From positions 26,871-90,870 of the forward strand of contig JAGWZK010000015.1 of NCBI GenBank assembly GCA_018968885.1: DNA of 64,000 bases. Direction: 5' to 3'. A model generated the notes under the pieces. That model had not been told where the DNA came from, did no database searches, and saw only the letters and a program-made list of their open reading frames with translations. The position numbers and the translations under genes were made by a program. Below are positions 32,356 to 40,977 of this stretch, one piece after another (positions within the stretch are counted from its first letter, which is position 1; every line of letters begins with the position of its first letter). Source of the DNA: Planctomycetota bacterium. Its GTDB lineage: Bacteria > Planctomycetota > Phycisphaerae > Phycisphaerales > UBA1924.

Positions 32356-34134
32356 ATGAAGGTCGTATCGCTTCCCGTGTTCCTCATCATCCTCGTGCTC
32401 TCCGTCGTCCTATGCCGATGGGCACGGGCCCAGGCGCCTGCGCTGGGGCCTTCCCCAGATTTACGCGATCAAGTCTTGTACCAGATCATGCCCATGACGT
32501 GGCGGCAGGCAGATGCGGCTACCAAAACGCCCGAGAACCAAGGGTTTGGTGACCTTCGCGGAATGACCGACGCCCTACCTTACATCAAAGAAATGGGCTT
32601 CACCGGCTTTTGGTTCACCCCCCCGTTTCCCTCCGCCGCGTATCACGGCTATCAGCATGACCGGGCCGACCGGATCAATCCGCGGCTCGGGACCGAGGAG
32701 GATTTTCTCAACCTGATTCGCTCTGCCCACGAGCAGAACCTCAAGGCCTACTGCGATCTGGTGGTCTATGGCATTTCCACCGACAGCGAGTACTTCAAAG
32801 ATGCGCACAACAACCCCAAGAGCCCCTATTCGTCATGGCTGGCATTCAAAGACAAAGACAACAAGTCCTACCAGGGATACACCTTCACGACTTGGGATGG
32901 CAGCAAGATGGGGATCTGCTGGTGGGATCTGCGGCAAGACGGGCCGCGCGACCTGGTGACCAGTTGGAGCACCAAATGGCTCGACCCCAACGGCGATGGG
33001 GATCCCTCGGATGGTCTTGATGGTTATCGGCTTGACCATGTGTGGGTCAAGTACAACCCACCCGGTGAGAAGACCCCAGATGGCTGGGGTTACAACGTCG
33101 ACACTTTCTGGAATCCCTGGAAGGCGGCACTGCGCAAGGTGAATCCCAAGGTGGTGACCTTTGCTGAGCAGGCCCGCTGGGAAACCACCGGGGCCGATCT
33201 GCTTGGCCCCTTTGACGCGGCGTTCACCAAACCCCTGGAGTTTGCCATGCGTGACGGGCTGCGCGATCAACTCGCAGCGTCGATCTATGCCAGCGTGGAG
33301 CGCACACTCCAGGAACTGGGCGGTGAACTCAGTGCCGATGGGTTTCGCCCCAATATCAGCCCAAATGGACGCACGTTTCTGGGCATCATCGGCGATCATG
33401 ACGTGGATCGCCTGGCATCATCCTTGAATGTCGATCCGGTGACCGCGCCGTTTCAGAATCTGGTGAAGGCTCGCTGTGCCGCGGCGTTGCACCTTCTTTC
33501 TCCCTTTCCTCCAATCGTGTACGCAGGTGATGAGATCGCGATGCTTGGGAAGGCAGGGAAGTTTGGGACTGATGCGAATGACATTCCCCGCCGCGAACCC
33601 TTCAAGTGGTTTGCGGTCGCTGCCCCGCCGATGAGTGACTATTGGGCTAGGAGCCCCGAGGCCAAGTCGGCCGCGTATTCCAAAGACAACGACGGCCGCA
33701 GCGTGCAGGAACAACTGGGGCGGCAAGGGTGGCCCCTTGAGGCGTACCGCGAGTTGATCCGGGTGCGTCTGACCCATCGCGCCTTGACGCACGGAGCGTA
33801 CAAGCCAGTGACGGTTTCAGAGCCGGGTGCGTGGTGCTTTCTGCGTCGCAGCGAAGCGACGGTCGGGCCTGGTGGCGAGGCGATACCTGAGCAGTTGGTG
33901 CTCGTCGCGATCAATATGGTGGGGAGGGCGATGGACATTCGAGCAGATCTCTCCGAATTGGTCGTCGGAGAGCAGTCTTTCGATGTGTTGGCGATGGAAC
34001 TGGAGAACTTCGCCAATCCCCTCCCCCCGGCACGCCTGACCCCGAGTAATAAGTCTGCGTTCAACCTCTCCATTGCGGATTACGGAATCGGAATTTTCCG
34101 TATTCAGCCCGCTGCGGATCAACCCCGTCCGTGA
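32356..34134 (+). CDS. Exported alpha-amylase-family (GH13) enzyme
   Basis: The 592-residue product has an N-terminal signal or anchor (hydrophobic to about 22). The barrel follows: MTDALPYIKEMGFTGFWFTPPF, HGYQHDRADRINPRLGTEEDF, nucleophile Asp in GLDGYRLDHV near 226, acid/base Glu in VTFAEQARW near 272, and HD in GIIGDHDVDRL near 347 (region IV). Region I reads KAYCDLVVYGIS, so the usual Asn-His after the Asp-x-Val is replaced by Tyr-Gly. A C-terminal beta domain ends the protein. It should act on alpha-glucans or oligosaccharides in the envelope. The 16-base gap to the next gene suggests co-transcription. Confidence 0.88.
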   Translation: MKVVSLPVFLIILVLSVVLCRWARAQAPALGPSPDLRDQVLYQIMPMTWRQADAATKTPENQGFGDLRGMTDALPYIKEMGFTGFWFTPPFPSAAYHGYQHDRADRINPRLGTEEDFLNLIRSAHEQNLKAYCDLVVYGISTDSEYFKDAHNNPKSPYSSWLAFKDKDNKSYQGYTFTTWDGSKMGICWWDLRQDGPRDLVTSWSTKWLDPNGDGDPSDGLDGYRLDHVWVKYNPPGEKTPDGWGYNVDTFWNPWKAALRKVNPKVVTFAEQARWETTGADLLGPFDAAFTKPLEFAMRDGLRDQLAASIYASVERTLQELGGELSADGFRPNISPNGRTFLGIIGDHDVDRLASSLNVDPVTAPFQNLVKARCAAALHLLSPFPPIVYAGDEIAMLGKAGKFGTDANDIPRREPFKWFAVAAPPMSDYWARSPEAKSAAYSKDNDGRSVQEQLGRQGWPLEAYRELIRVRLTHRALTHGAYKPVTVSEPGAWCFLRRSEATVGPGGEAIPEQLVLVAINMVGRAMDIRADLSELVVGEQSFDVLAMELENFANPLPPARLTPSNKSAFNLSIADYGIGIFRIQPAADQPRP

Positions 34135-34149
34135 TAGATTCCCCCTCCC

Positions 34150-35865
34150 ATGCCCGACACTCGCGCCGAACACCCGCTGACCCTGGAGCCAATTCTGGCC
34201 ATGGGTATTACTCAGGCCATGGGTCCGGTGGTGATTCAGCCCGGACGGCCGGTGACGCTCGGTCGCAGTGCCGAGGCGGACATCGTTCTGGCGGATGAGA
34301 CCCACACCTTGAGCCGCAAACACGCCGAGCTTTCGCGGCGTGGCGATCGCTGGGTGGTCAGCGATCTGGCGAGTCGTCACGGGACATTCCTGAACGGCGT
34401 GCGCCTTGAGTCCGGTGATTATCAGGAGGTCCGTTCTGGCGATTCGATTCGCTTTGGCCCTTGGTCATTCATCGCGAGGATTCATAGCGAAGACAGCGGG
34501 CGCGTGAGCTCCACATCCATCGTCACCAGCATGGATTCTGGTGCAGAGCTGCGCGTTGAGCAGATTCCTGAGCGAGAACTCGCGCTGCGTGCTCAGGCCA
34601 AGCTTGATCTGCTGCTGGAGAATGCCGCTGCCATTGCCAGTGCTGCCAGTGAGCGGCTGATGGCCGAGACAGTGCTTAGTGTGCTGGTTCGTGGCACCGG
34701 GTTCCCTCGCGCTGCATTCGTCAAACCCAGTGGCAACGATCAGGTCGAACTTGTCGCCACGCTCGGTGGCGAGGCGGGCACACTTGGTTTCTCTTTGTCG
34801 CGTTCGCTGTTGCGGGCCGCCGCCGAAGGGCGTGTGGTTCGATTGGATGCCTCGGCTGTGGCAGCGCCCGATTACGGCCAATCAATCATGTCGCTGGGCA
34901 TTCACTCGGCGTTGTGTGCCCCTGTGATGATCGGTGGCGCATTGACCGCACTGATTTATCTCGATGCCCGCGGCCAGGAGCGTGATGTGCAGCCCGATGC
35001 CGCGGCGTTCTGTTCTGCGGTGGCTCGCCTCGCGGGGCTCTCACTCTCAAATCTCAAACGGGTTGAACTTGAGCAGCGACAAAAAGTGGTGAGTCTGGAA
35101 TTGCACGCCGCTCGCGAGGCCCAGAAACTCATCATGCCTCCTTTGGCGCGGGAATTTGAAGTGGGTTCGGGCAAGGGTGTGCGCTACGCCATGCATTCAC
35201 GCCCCGGCCGTCTTGTGTCGGGGGATCTCTTTGACGTGCTGGCCCTGCCGGACGGCAAAGTTGGTGTGTTTCTCGGCGACGTGGCTGGCAAGGGCGCTGG
35301 CGCTGCGGTGCTCATGGCTGCGGCACAATCGCACTTGCATGCCTTGCTCAAGCAGCACGATGAACCGGGATACGTTGTGCAGCGTTTGAATGACTATCTC
35401 TCTGACAGAGTGCAATCCGGCAGCTTTGTCACGCTGTTTGCCGCCATTATCGATCCTCCTCGCGACGGCCGGCCCGGCCTGCTTCGGTACGCGGACGCAG
35501 GGCATGGATACTGGCTCGTGCGGCAGGGTGCAGCGGTCGCCGCCAAACCCGATGTCAGTGGGGGCCCACCGGTGGGCGTGCTGGGTGGCTTCCCCTATCA
35601 GACCGAAACCGTCGATCTGATTCCCGGTTCGCGGCTGGTGGTCTACTCCGACGGTGTGCACGAGCAGCGCACAACCGACGGCGAGGAATTCGGCTTGGCT
35701 CGAACCCTGGCGGCCCTGCACGATTCTCCCGATGCACGCACCGATGTTGAGCGTTTGCTCTCCGCACTCACGGTCGCGGCTGGACCTCAACACGCGATGC
35801 CCAACACTGTGGGTGATATCGCATTTGCGGATGACGTCACCATCGCCAGTTTCGAAATCGATTGA
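34150..35865 (+). CDS. FHA-GAF-PP2C (SpoIIE/RsbU-type) serine phosphatase
   Basis: The 571-residue product has three domains. An FHA domain at about 25-105 (VTLGRSAEADIVL, LSRKHAELSRRGDRWVVSDLASRHGTFLNG) binds phosphothreonine. A GAF domain lies at about 150-295 (SIMSLGIHSALCAPVMIGGALTALIYLDA). The C-terminal PP2C domain (about 325-570) shows SGDLFDVLALPDGKVGVFLGDVAGKGAGAAVLMAA, DAGHGYWLV and FADDVTIASFEI, with the metal-binding Asp residues in place. Such enzymes dephosphorylate STAS antagonists, so it could serve the STAS/HATPase pair at 11.8-12.6 kb. No membrane segment is visible. Confidence 0.92.
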   Translation: MPDTRAEHPLTLEPILAMGITQAMGPVVIQPGRPVTLGRSAEADIVLADETHTLSRKHAELSRRGDRWVVSDLASRHGTFLNGVRLESGDYQEVRSGDSIRFGPWSFIARIHSEDSGRVSSTSIVTSMDSGAELRVEQIPERELALRAQAKLDLLLENAAAIASAASERLMAETVLSVLVRGTGFPRAAFVKPSGNDQVELVATLGGEAGTLGFSLSRSLLRAAAEGRVVRLDASAVAAPDYGQSIMSLGIHSALCAPVMIGGALTALIYLDARGQERDVQPDAAAFCSAVARLAGLSLSNLKRVELEQRQKVVSLELHAAREAQKLIMPPLAREFEVGSGKGVRYAMHSRPGRLVSGDLFDVLALPDGKVGVFLGDVAGKGAGAAVLMAAAQSHLHALLKQHDEPGYVVQRLNDYLSDRVQSGSFVTLFAAIIDPPRDGRPGLLRYADAGHGYWLVRQGAAVAAKPDVSGGPPVGVLGGFPYQTETVDLIPGSRLVVYSDGVHEQRTTDGEEFGLARTLAALHDSPDARTDVERLLSALTVAAGPQHAMPNTVGDIAFADDVTIASFEID

Positions 35866-35871
35866 ATTGCT

Positions 35872-37605
35872 TTACCAGATCCAGCGCATGCGGCCAAAGT
35901 CGAGCATGGGAATATCGCCACGCCTGCCGATGCCGGGGAGATACACCAAGACGGCCTTGCCGATCATCAAGCGCTGATCGACGACGCCCGGCTGATCTTT
36001 GAACTCGTTCGCCACCCACGGATTCGGCACATCCCACAGGCGCCCGTCTGAAGACGCCGGGCTGTTGTCGCCACAGCAGAAGAACTCTCCTGATCCCAAC
36101 GTGAGCGTGCTGAATGGATTGGTGGCCAGCGCTGGCTGCCCTGCGCGGGTGTGCACATCGCCGGTTTCCTGATTCTGGGGTGAGTAGATCGCGGCTTGAT
36201 AATGAATGTCGCGTGCCAGGACCACGTGATACATCTCCAATGCCGAACCTGAGAATTCAAACCACGCCTGCGACCGTGTCATCGCGCTGGCCTGATTCAG
36301 CGCGGTCAATCTATCACGCTGCCATACTCCGGCCTTGACCGAATCAATGCCGATGACATTCTGCAGACGCTCATCCGGCTTCCAGTCGTACGTCGCATAG
36401 GCGATCCGCTTTCCATCAACGTAGAGCGAAAGCGATTGATCTGCGTGCCAGAACTCCACCGGTGTGGCCACTCCCACCTCCAGCGTGGCATTGGCAGTCG
36501 CCATCGATGTCCAGGCGCCGTCAGTGCCCTTGCGCATCTCAATGGTGGCCGTGCTCCCTTCAATTCTGGCTCGGAACTGGTGACCGCGCGCTTCGATCAC
36601 TGCCGCGGTCTTCAGCCCTGCGGTGTCGGGCTTGATGTTCGCTGCAATCTTGATGTCCGAAACCGGATACACCAGTGCATACAAAGACCCGCGGCGGAAG
36701 AAGTTGTCCAGATTTGGTTTCGGACCAAACAACGATGCGTACAGATCATTGGAAACAAACTGGGGAATCTGGTTGTATGGATACACATCCACGATGGGCA
36801 AGCGAGCGTGGTCCCACGCCAGCCGCGTGGTGTCGGTGGATGAATACCGATACACGCTCTTGCGGCTCATGTCCCAGCCGGAACCACTGCCCAGCCACGG
36901 AGTTTGGAATGAGCCGCGATTGATAGTGGTAGTTGTGCTGGGAATGGGTGTGTAGGCACTGTCAAAGAGCAGTTGCCACACCGCGCGCTGCACGATCTCG
37001 GGCTTACGCTGAATGTTCCACGCGCTCCCGGTCCAACTCTGTTCATTCGGGACTCCTGCAGTTGCAGGGCGTGCAAAGACATCACCCTCCACCAGCGCGA
37101 CATCCTCACCGGGAAGCCCCAGCAGACGCTTGATGAAGTTCTGATCCGGGCGCAGAGGATTCTTGAAGACCACCACATCAAATCTGCTCGGCTCAAAGAC
37201 CTTGTCCAGATACTTGAGCACAAAGATCCGGTCGCCAGCGCTGGGTCGGACGTTGGTCAGTCCCGTGCCGCCACCGATCTCCTCGCGCGACATTGGGTCA
37301 TTGACCCGCACCGGCTGCTTGGTGGTTCCCTGCTGGGCAAAGGGGGTCTGGTTGTCGCGCTGCAGATTCCACGGCCCCACCGACCAGTTGTACCCCGTCT
37401 CCGGATTGTGAAAGCGCATGTGTGCGCCCATCAGAGTGGGGGCCATCGATCCCGTGGGGATCATGAATGCTTCCACGACAAAGCCGCGGAAGACAAAGGC
37501 AAAGACGAACGAGATCGTGAGGGAAAGGATGGTTTCTTTCACGCTGGATCCAGTGTCTTGAGGGTCTGGTTGCGAGTTTGCTTGAGAGTCCGGGGCTGCC
37601 GCCAT
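35872..37605 (-). CDS. lepB: Signal peptidase I with a large inserted domain
   Basis: LepB cuts signal peptides from exported proteins at the outer face of the inner membrane. After a short Gln/Ser-rich cytosolic start comes one membrane span (about 28-45), then the catalytic Ser in VEAFMIPTGSMAPTLMG, the Lys region FDVVVFKNPLRPDQNFIKRLLGLPGEDV and the C-terminal box FFCCGDNSPASSDGRLW. At 577 residues it is twice the usual size. The extra length is an insert of about 300 residues between the Lys region and the last box, with beta-rich phrases such as VEFWHADQSLSLYVDGKRIAY that resemble a laminin-G or concanavalin-like fold. The frame is open 61 codons further upstream, overlapping the divergent gene; the ATG at 37605 is preferred. 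Confidence 0.92.
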   Translation of the reverse strand: MAAAPDSQANSQPDPQDTGSSVKETILSLTISFVFAFVFRGFVVEAFMIPTGSMAPTLMGAHMRFHNPETGYNWSVGPWNLQRDNQTPFAQQGTTKQPVRVNDPMSREEIGGGTGLTNVRPSAGDRIFVLKYLDKVFEPSRFDVVVFKNPLRPDQNFIKRLLGLPGEDVALVEGDVFARPATAGVPNEQSWTGSAWNIQRKPEIVQRAVWQLLFDSAYTPIPSTTTTINRGSFQTPWLGSGSGWDMSRKSVYRYSSTDTTRLAWDHARLPIVDVYPYNQIPQFVSNDLYASLFGPKPNLDNFFRRGSLYALVYPVSDIKIAANIKPDTAGLKTAAVIEARGHQFRARIEGSTATIEMRKGTDGAWTSMATANATLEVGVATPVEFWHADQSLSLYVDGKRIAYATYDWKPDERLQNVIGIDSVKAGVWQRDRLTALNQASAMTRSQAWFEFSGSALEMYHVVLARDIHYQAAIYSPQNQETGDVHTRAGQPALATNPFSTLTLGSGEFFCCGDNSPASSDGRLWDVPNPWVANEFKDQPGVVDQRLMIGKAVLVYLPGIGRRGDIPMLDFGRMRWIW

Positions 37606-37678
37606 GTCCCGATGATAGATCGGCAAAGTGTGGCTCCGAGTCGCGAAACTGAGGGACCTCAGTCCCGAATGATTCTCC

Positions 37679-38164
37679 ATGAACCGATACATCGTGCGTG
37701 AGAAGATCTTTGCCTTTGGTGACGATTTCACCGTGCAGGATGCCCGGGGCCGCGATGTGCTCCGGGTGGACGGCAAGGTCTTCACCATCCGCGATGCTCT
37801 GGACGTTCAGGACGCTCGCGGCAACACCGTCGCCACCATTCGCCGCCGCCTGCTCAGTATCGGCACCACCTACGAAATCGAACGGGATGGACACGTCACC
37901 ACCGTTCACAAACACATCTTCACGCTCTTTCGCTGTCGCTTCTCAATAGATGTGCCCGGCCCCAATGACTTGGAAGCCAAGGGCTCGCTCTTTGATTACG
38001 AATACACCATCACCGGTGCCAACGGCCCCGTCGCCACCATTTCCAAGGCCATCATCTCTCTGACCGACCACTACGCCATCGACATTGCCGATGGGCAGGA
38101 CGACATTCAGCTCATCTGCTGCTGTCTAGTGATCGATCGCTGCTGCCACGAATCCAAAAAGTGA
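37679..38164 (+). CDS. LURP-one-related (LOR) family protein
   Basis: The 161-residue product is a single LOR (DUF567) domain, a tubby-like beta barrel round a central C-terminal helix: MNRYIVREKIFAFGDDFTVQDARGRDVLRVDGKVF, then DVQDARGNTVATIRRRLLSIGTTYEIERD and a hydrophobic end. The end is rich in Cys (ICCCLVIDRCCHESKK), which could bind a metal or anchor lipids. Role in bacteria is not settled; tubby-like relatives bind membrane phosphoinositides. It is divergent from lepB across 73 bp. Confidence 0.85.
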   Translation: MNRYIVREKIFAFGDDFTVQDARGRDVLRVDGKVFTIRDALDVQDARGNTVATIRRRLLSIGTTYEIERDGHVTTVHKHIFTLFRCRFSIDVPGPNDLEAKGSLFDYEYTITGANGPVATISKAIISLTDHYAIDIADGQDDIQLICCCLVIDRCCHESKK

Positions 38165-38189
38165 TTCCAAGCCCACTTTCCAGCAGGGC

Positions 38190-38846
38190 TCAGATGCTCT
38201 GAATCACGTCTTTGGCCTCGTATCGCACTTTGGCCAGGGGTGCCAGCCAGTCAGCCGACGCGCGATATCCCGCCACCGCAATCACCGTGGCGTTGTACCC
38301 CAGCGCTGGCAACCCCAGAATCTCGTCATACTGCTTAGGGTCAAACCCCTCCATCGGACAGGCATCAATACCGAGCTGCGCTGCCGAATACAGGAAGAAA
38401 CCAAGCGCGATATACACCTGACTGCGCGTGTATGTCTCCATGTTTCCGCCGGGAAGCGTCGCCGGGTTGTTCACGCTCCCCAGCATCATGTTCTTGTAGT
38501 CTTCCATCGCGGCAGCCGGTGTATTCCGCACCGCCATGATCCGCTGAACATATCGCTCAACGTCTGTCGGGGTCACGGTTGTCTTGCGACTCAGCACCAC
38601 CAGATGCGAGGCATCAGTGATCTGGCTCTGATTCCAACTCGCAGGGCGCAGTTTGGCTCGCACCTCGGCATCTTTGATCACAAAAAACTTCCACGGCTGC
38701 AAACCATACGACGAGGGCGACAGCACCAGAGTTTCTTCCAGTGCCTTCCATATCGCATCGGGAATCTTCCGCTGCGCATCAAACTTCTTCACGGCGTAAC
38801 GCCACTTGAGATTGTCAATCAGTGTCGATGCTTCCACGGTCTTCAT
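38190..38846 (-). CDS. NAD(P)H-dependent nitroreductase
   Basis: The 218-residue product fits the FMN-binding nitroreductase family: KWRYAVKKFDAQRKIPDAIW at about 12-31 holds the FMN-contacting R-x-x-x-K-x-F-D motif, followed by LSPSSYGLQPWKFFVI, and near the C terminus LGIDACPMEGFDPKQYDEILGL. This resembles E. coli NfsB and its relatives, which reduce nitro compounds or quinones. ATG at 38846 is preceded by AAGAGGAA and begins the conserved part; the frame is open 41 codons further. It shares no obvious pathway with its neighbours. Confidence 0.93.
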   Translation of the reverse strand: MKTVEASTLIDNLKWRYAVKKFDAQRKIPDAIWKALEETLVLSPSSYGLQPWKFFVIKDAEVRAKLRPASWNQSQITDASHLVVLSRKTTVTPTDVERYVQRIMAVRNTPAAAMEDYKNMMLGSVNNPATLPGGNMETYTRSQVYIALGFFLYSAAQLGIDACPMEGFDPKQYDEILGLPALGYNATVIAVAGYRASADWLAPLAKVRYEAKDVIQSI

Positions 38847-38948
38847 GGGCGGATTCCTCTTGAGTTGCGGCAGTCTAAGCGTCTGCTGCGCGACAGGCGA
38901 ATCCCAACGCTTTCGTCCGAGGTTCTGGCTGGATGCAGTCTCCACGCT

Positions 38949-39797
38949 ATGGTTTTGAGAGTGAATCACACCATCGCCCCCAACATCCGGAATCCCGCTT
39001 CATCACACCCCGGCTTCATGCTTTCCAGCGCTCTGTGCACATGTCAGGTGCCGCACGCCTTCACCACGCGCGGCGGCGGCGTCTCCAGCGGCATCTTCTC
39101 TTCCCTTAACTTTGGCAACCCGGGCGACCTTCCCGTCGACCATCGCGATCCAATCACAAATATCAAGGCCAATCAAGCCGCAGTTGCTCAAGCGATAAAC
39201 GCGGCCGACCGTCGCATCGTCGAAGTGCATCAGGTCCATGGCGCCGCCGTGCATGTCCTTCGTGCCCACCAACCTGACCACTCCACGCCCACAGATACAA
39301 AGGCCGATGCCCTGGTTACCGACGATCCCTCCCGTCTCATCGCAGTGCGAGTTGCCGATTGCACCCCGGTTCTGTTGAGTTCCGCCGATGGCCGCGTCGT
39401 CGCTGCGGTCCACGCCGGTTGGCGAGGCGTGATTGCCGGAGTCCTCCCCGCAGCGATTCGGGCGATGCGAGCAATTGGCGCAACCAACATTCACGCCGCG
39501 ATAGGTCCCTGCATTTCCTCTCAGCACTTTGAAGTGGGGCCGGAGGTCGCGGAAGAGTTCTTCAAGTGCTTTGGAAAAGACACTGATTTCGTCGCGCCCC
39601 ATCTGACCTCGCCCGGGAAGTCGTTCGTCGATCTCAAGGCATCACTGGCATCGCAGGCCACCGCGATGGGATTGGTCATGATTGACACACTCCCACATTG
39701 CACCGTTGCCAGTCCGGAACTCTTCTTTTCTCACCGTCGCGATGCAGGGCGCACCGGGCGCATGATGGCCATCATCGGTCCGCGTGCTGTGGCATGA
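38949..39797 (+). CDS. pgeF: PgeF/YfiH-type purine nucleoside phosphorylase (laccase domain)
   Basis: The family was first described as polyphenol oxidase or laccase-like, and later members were shown to act as purine nucleoside phosphorylases and adenosine deaminases or to edit peptidoglycan. The signature metal-binding motifs are present: HAFTTRGGGVSSGIFSSLNFG, VEVHQVHGA, RVADCTPVLL, VAAVHAGWRG and IGPCISSQHFEVGPEV. The ATG at 38949 gives 282 residues; that at 39018 gives 259, closer to the usual size, so the true start may be the later one. The next gene starts at the stop codon (ATGA). Confidence 0.9.
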   Translation: MVLRVNHTIAPNIRNPASSHPGFMLSSALCTCQVPHAFTTRGGGVSSGIFSSLNFGNPGDLPVDHRDPITNIKANQAAVAQAINAADRRIVEVHQVHGAAVHVLRAHQPDHSTPTDTKADALVTDDPSRLIAVRVADCTPVLLSSADGRVVAAVHAGWRGVIAGVLPAAIRAMRAIGATNIHAAIGPCISSQHFEVGPEVAEEFFKCFGKDTDFVAPHLTSPGKSFVDLKASLASQATAMGLVMIDTLPHCTVASPELFFSHRRDAGRTGRMMAIIGPRAVA

Positions 39798-40969
39798 GCC
39801 CAAAGCCAAAGTCCATCCCCGTCATTTCACTTGAAGTCGCACGCCGTGACTTTCTCTCGCGCCATCTCCTCACGACTGACCCTGCCACATCTTGCACCCC
39901 CGCCCGTACCCTCAAACTCATTCGCGACCTTGGCTTTGTGCAACTCGACACCATCACCGCCGTTGAGCGTGCCCATCATCACATCCTCTGGGCCCGCAAT
40001 CACAACTACCAGCCCCGATTTCTTGACACTCTGCAACGTCGTGGGGATGTCTTTGAGCATTTCACGCATGATGCCTCGCTGATCCCTATTGAGCACTTTC
40101 CTCATTGGAAACACCGCTTCGAGCGCATTGTCTGGTCCAAGTGGATTAAGTCGCGACTCGGCCCAGATGGTGCTGCCGTGCTCGATCTGGTCCGCAGCCG
40201 CATTCAGGCCGAGGGCCCCCTCATGGCCTCGGACTTTGACGACCCCACGGCACGTCGCGGCACCTGGTGGGAATGGAAACCCGCCAAAGCCGCACTCGAA
40301 CTCCTTTGGCGCAGTGGTGAACTCACCGTCCCCCGCCGCGTGAACTTTCAAAAGGTCTACGACTTCACCGCTCGCATTCACCCTGAACCCCACGCCGCCG
40401 AAGTCCCTGATCTTGTCGACCATATCGATTGGGCATGCTCCACCGCCATATCGCGGCTTGGCATCGCCTCCCCCACCGAGATCGCGCGCTTCTGGAATGC
40501 CGTCTCTATCGCTCAGGCCCGCGAGTGGTGCACGCGAGCCGCAAGCGAAGGCCGCCTCGTCGCCGCAAACGTGATGTGTTTCGATAGCATCGCGCGCCCC
40601 GCATTCGCACTTCCCCATATGGCCAGCAAGCGTCGCATCGCACCACCACCAGATTTCACCCGCATCCTCAGCCCCTTTGATCCCATCATCCGCGATCGCG
40701 CCCGCTGTGCGCGGCTCTTTGGCTTCGACTACCGCTTTGAGGCCTTTACCCCCGCGGCGAAACGCAAATACGGTTACTTTGTCCTTCCTGTCTTGCGAGG
40801 TGAGCATCTCATCGCCCGCATCGATCCCGATCTGGATCGCTCTAGCGGCACGTTCCGCGTGCGCAACACATGGTTCGAGCCGGGCCGGGGCAATCGTGCT
40901 GATCGTCAGGCCCTGACAAAGGCCATCGAGACATACGCCAAGTTCAACAACGCCAAAGTCTGCCGGTAA
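39794..40969 (+). CDS. YcaQ/AlkX-type crosslink-repair DNA glycosylase
   Basis: The 391-residue product is a tandem winged-helix protein of the YcaQ (DUF1006) family. It has the catalytic QLD-type motif in FVQLDTITAVERAHHHILWAR at about residues 45-65, and later RVNFQKVYDF and the C-terminal RIDPDLDRSSGTFRVRNTWFEPG. Family members remove alkylated or crosslinked bases from DNA. ATG at 39794 overlaps the pgeF stop, so the two are co-translated. It converges on the ABC-2 permease. Confidence 0.9.
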   Translation: MSPKPKSIPVISLEVARRDFLSRHLLTTDPATSCTPARTLKLIRDLGFVQLDTITAVERAHHHILWARNHNYQPRFLDTLQRRGDVFEHFTHDASLIPIEHFPHWKHRFERIVWSKWIKSRLGPDGAAVLDLVRSRIQAEGPLMASDFDDPTARRGTWWEWKPAKAALELLWRSGELTVPRRVNFQKVYDFTARIHPEPHAAEVPDLVDHIDWACSTAISRLGIASPTEIARFWNAVSIAQAREWCTRAASEGRLVAANVMCFDSIARPAFALPHMASKRRIAPPPDFTRILSPFDPIIRDRARCARLFGFDYRFEAFTPAAKRKYGYFVLPVLRGEHLIARIDPDLDRSSGTFRVRNTWFEPGRGNRADRQALTKAIETYAKFNNAKVCR

Positions 40970-40977
40970 TCGTCAGA

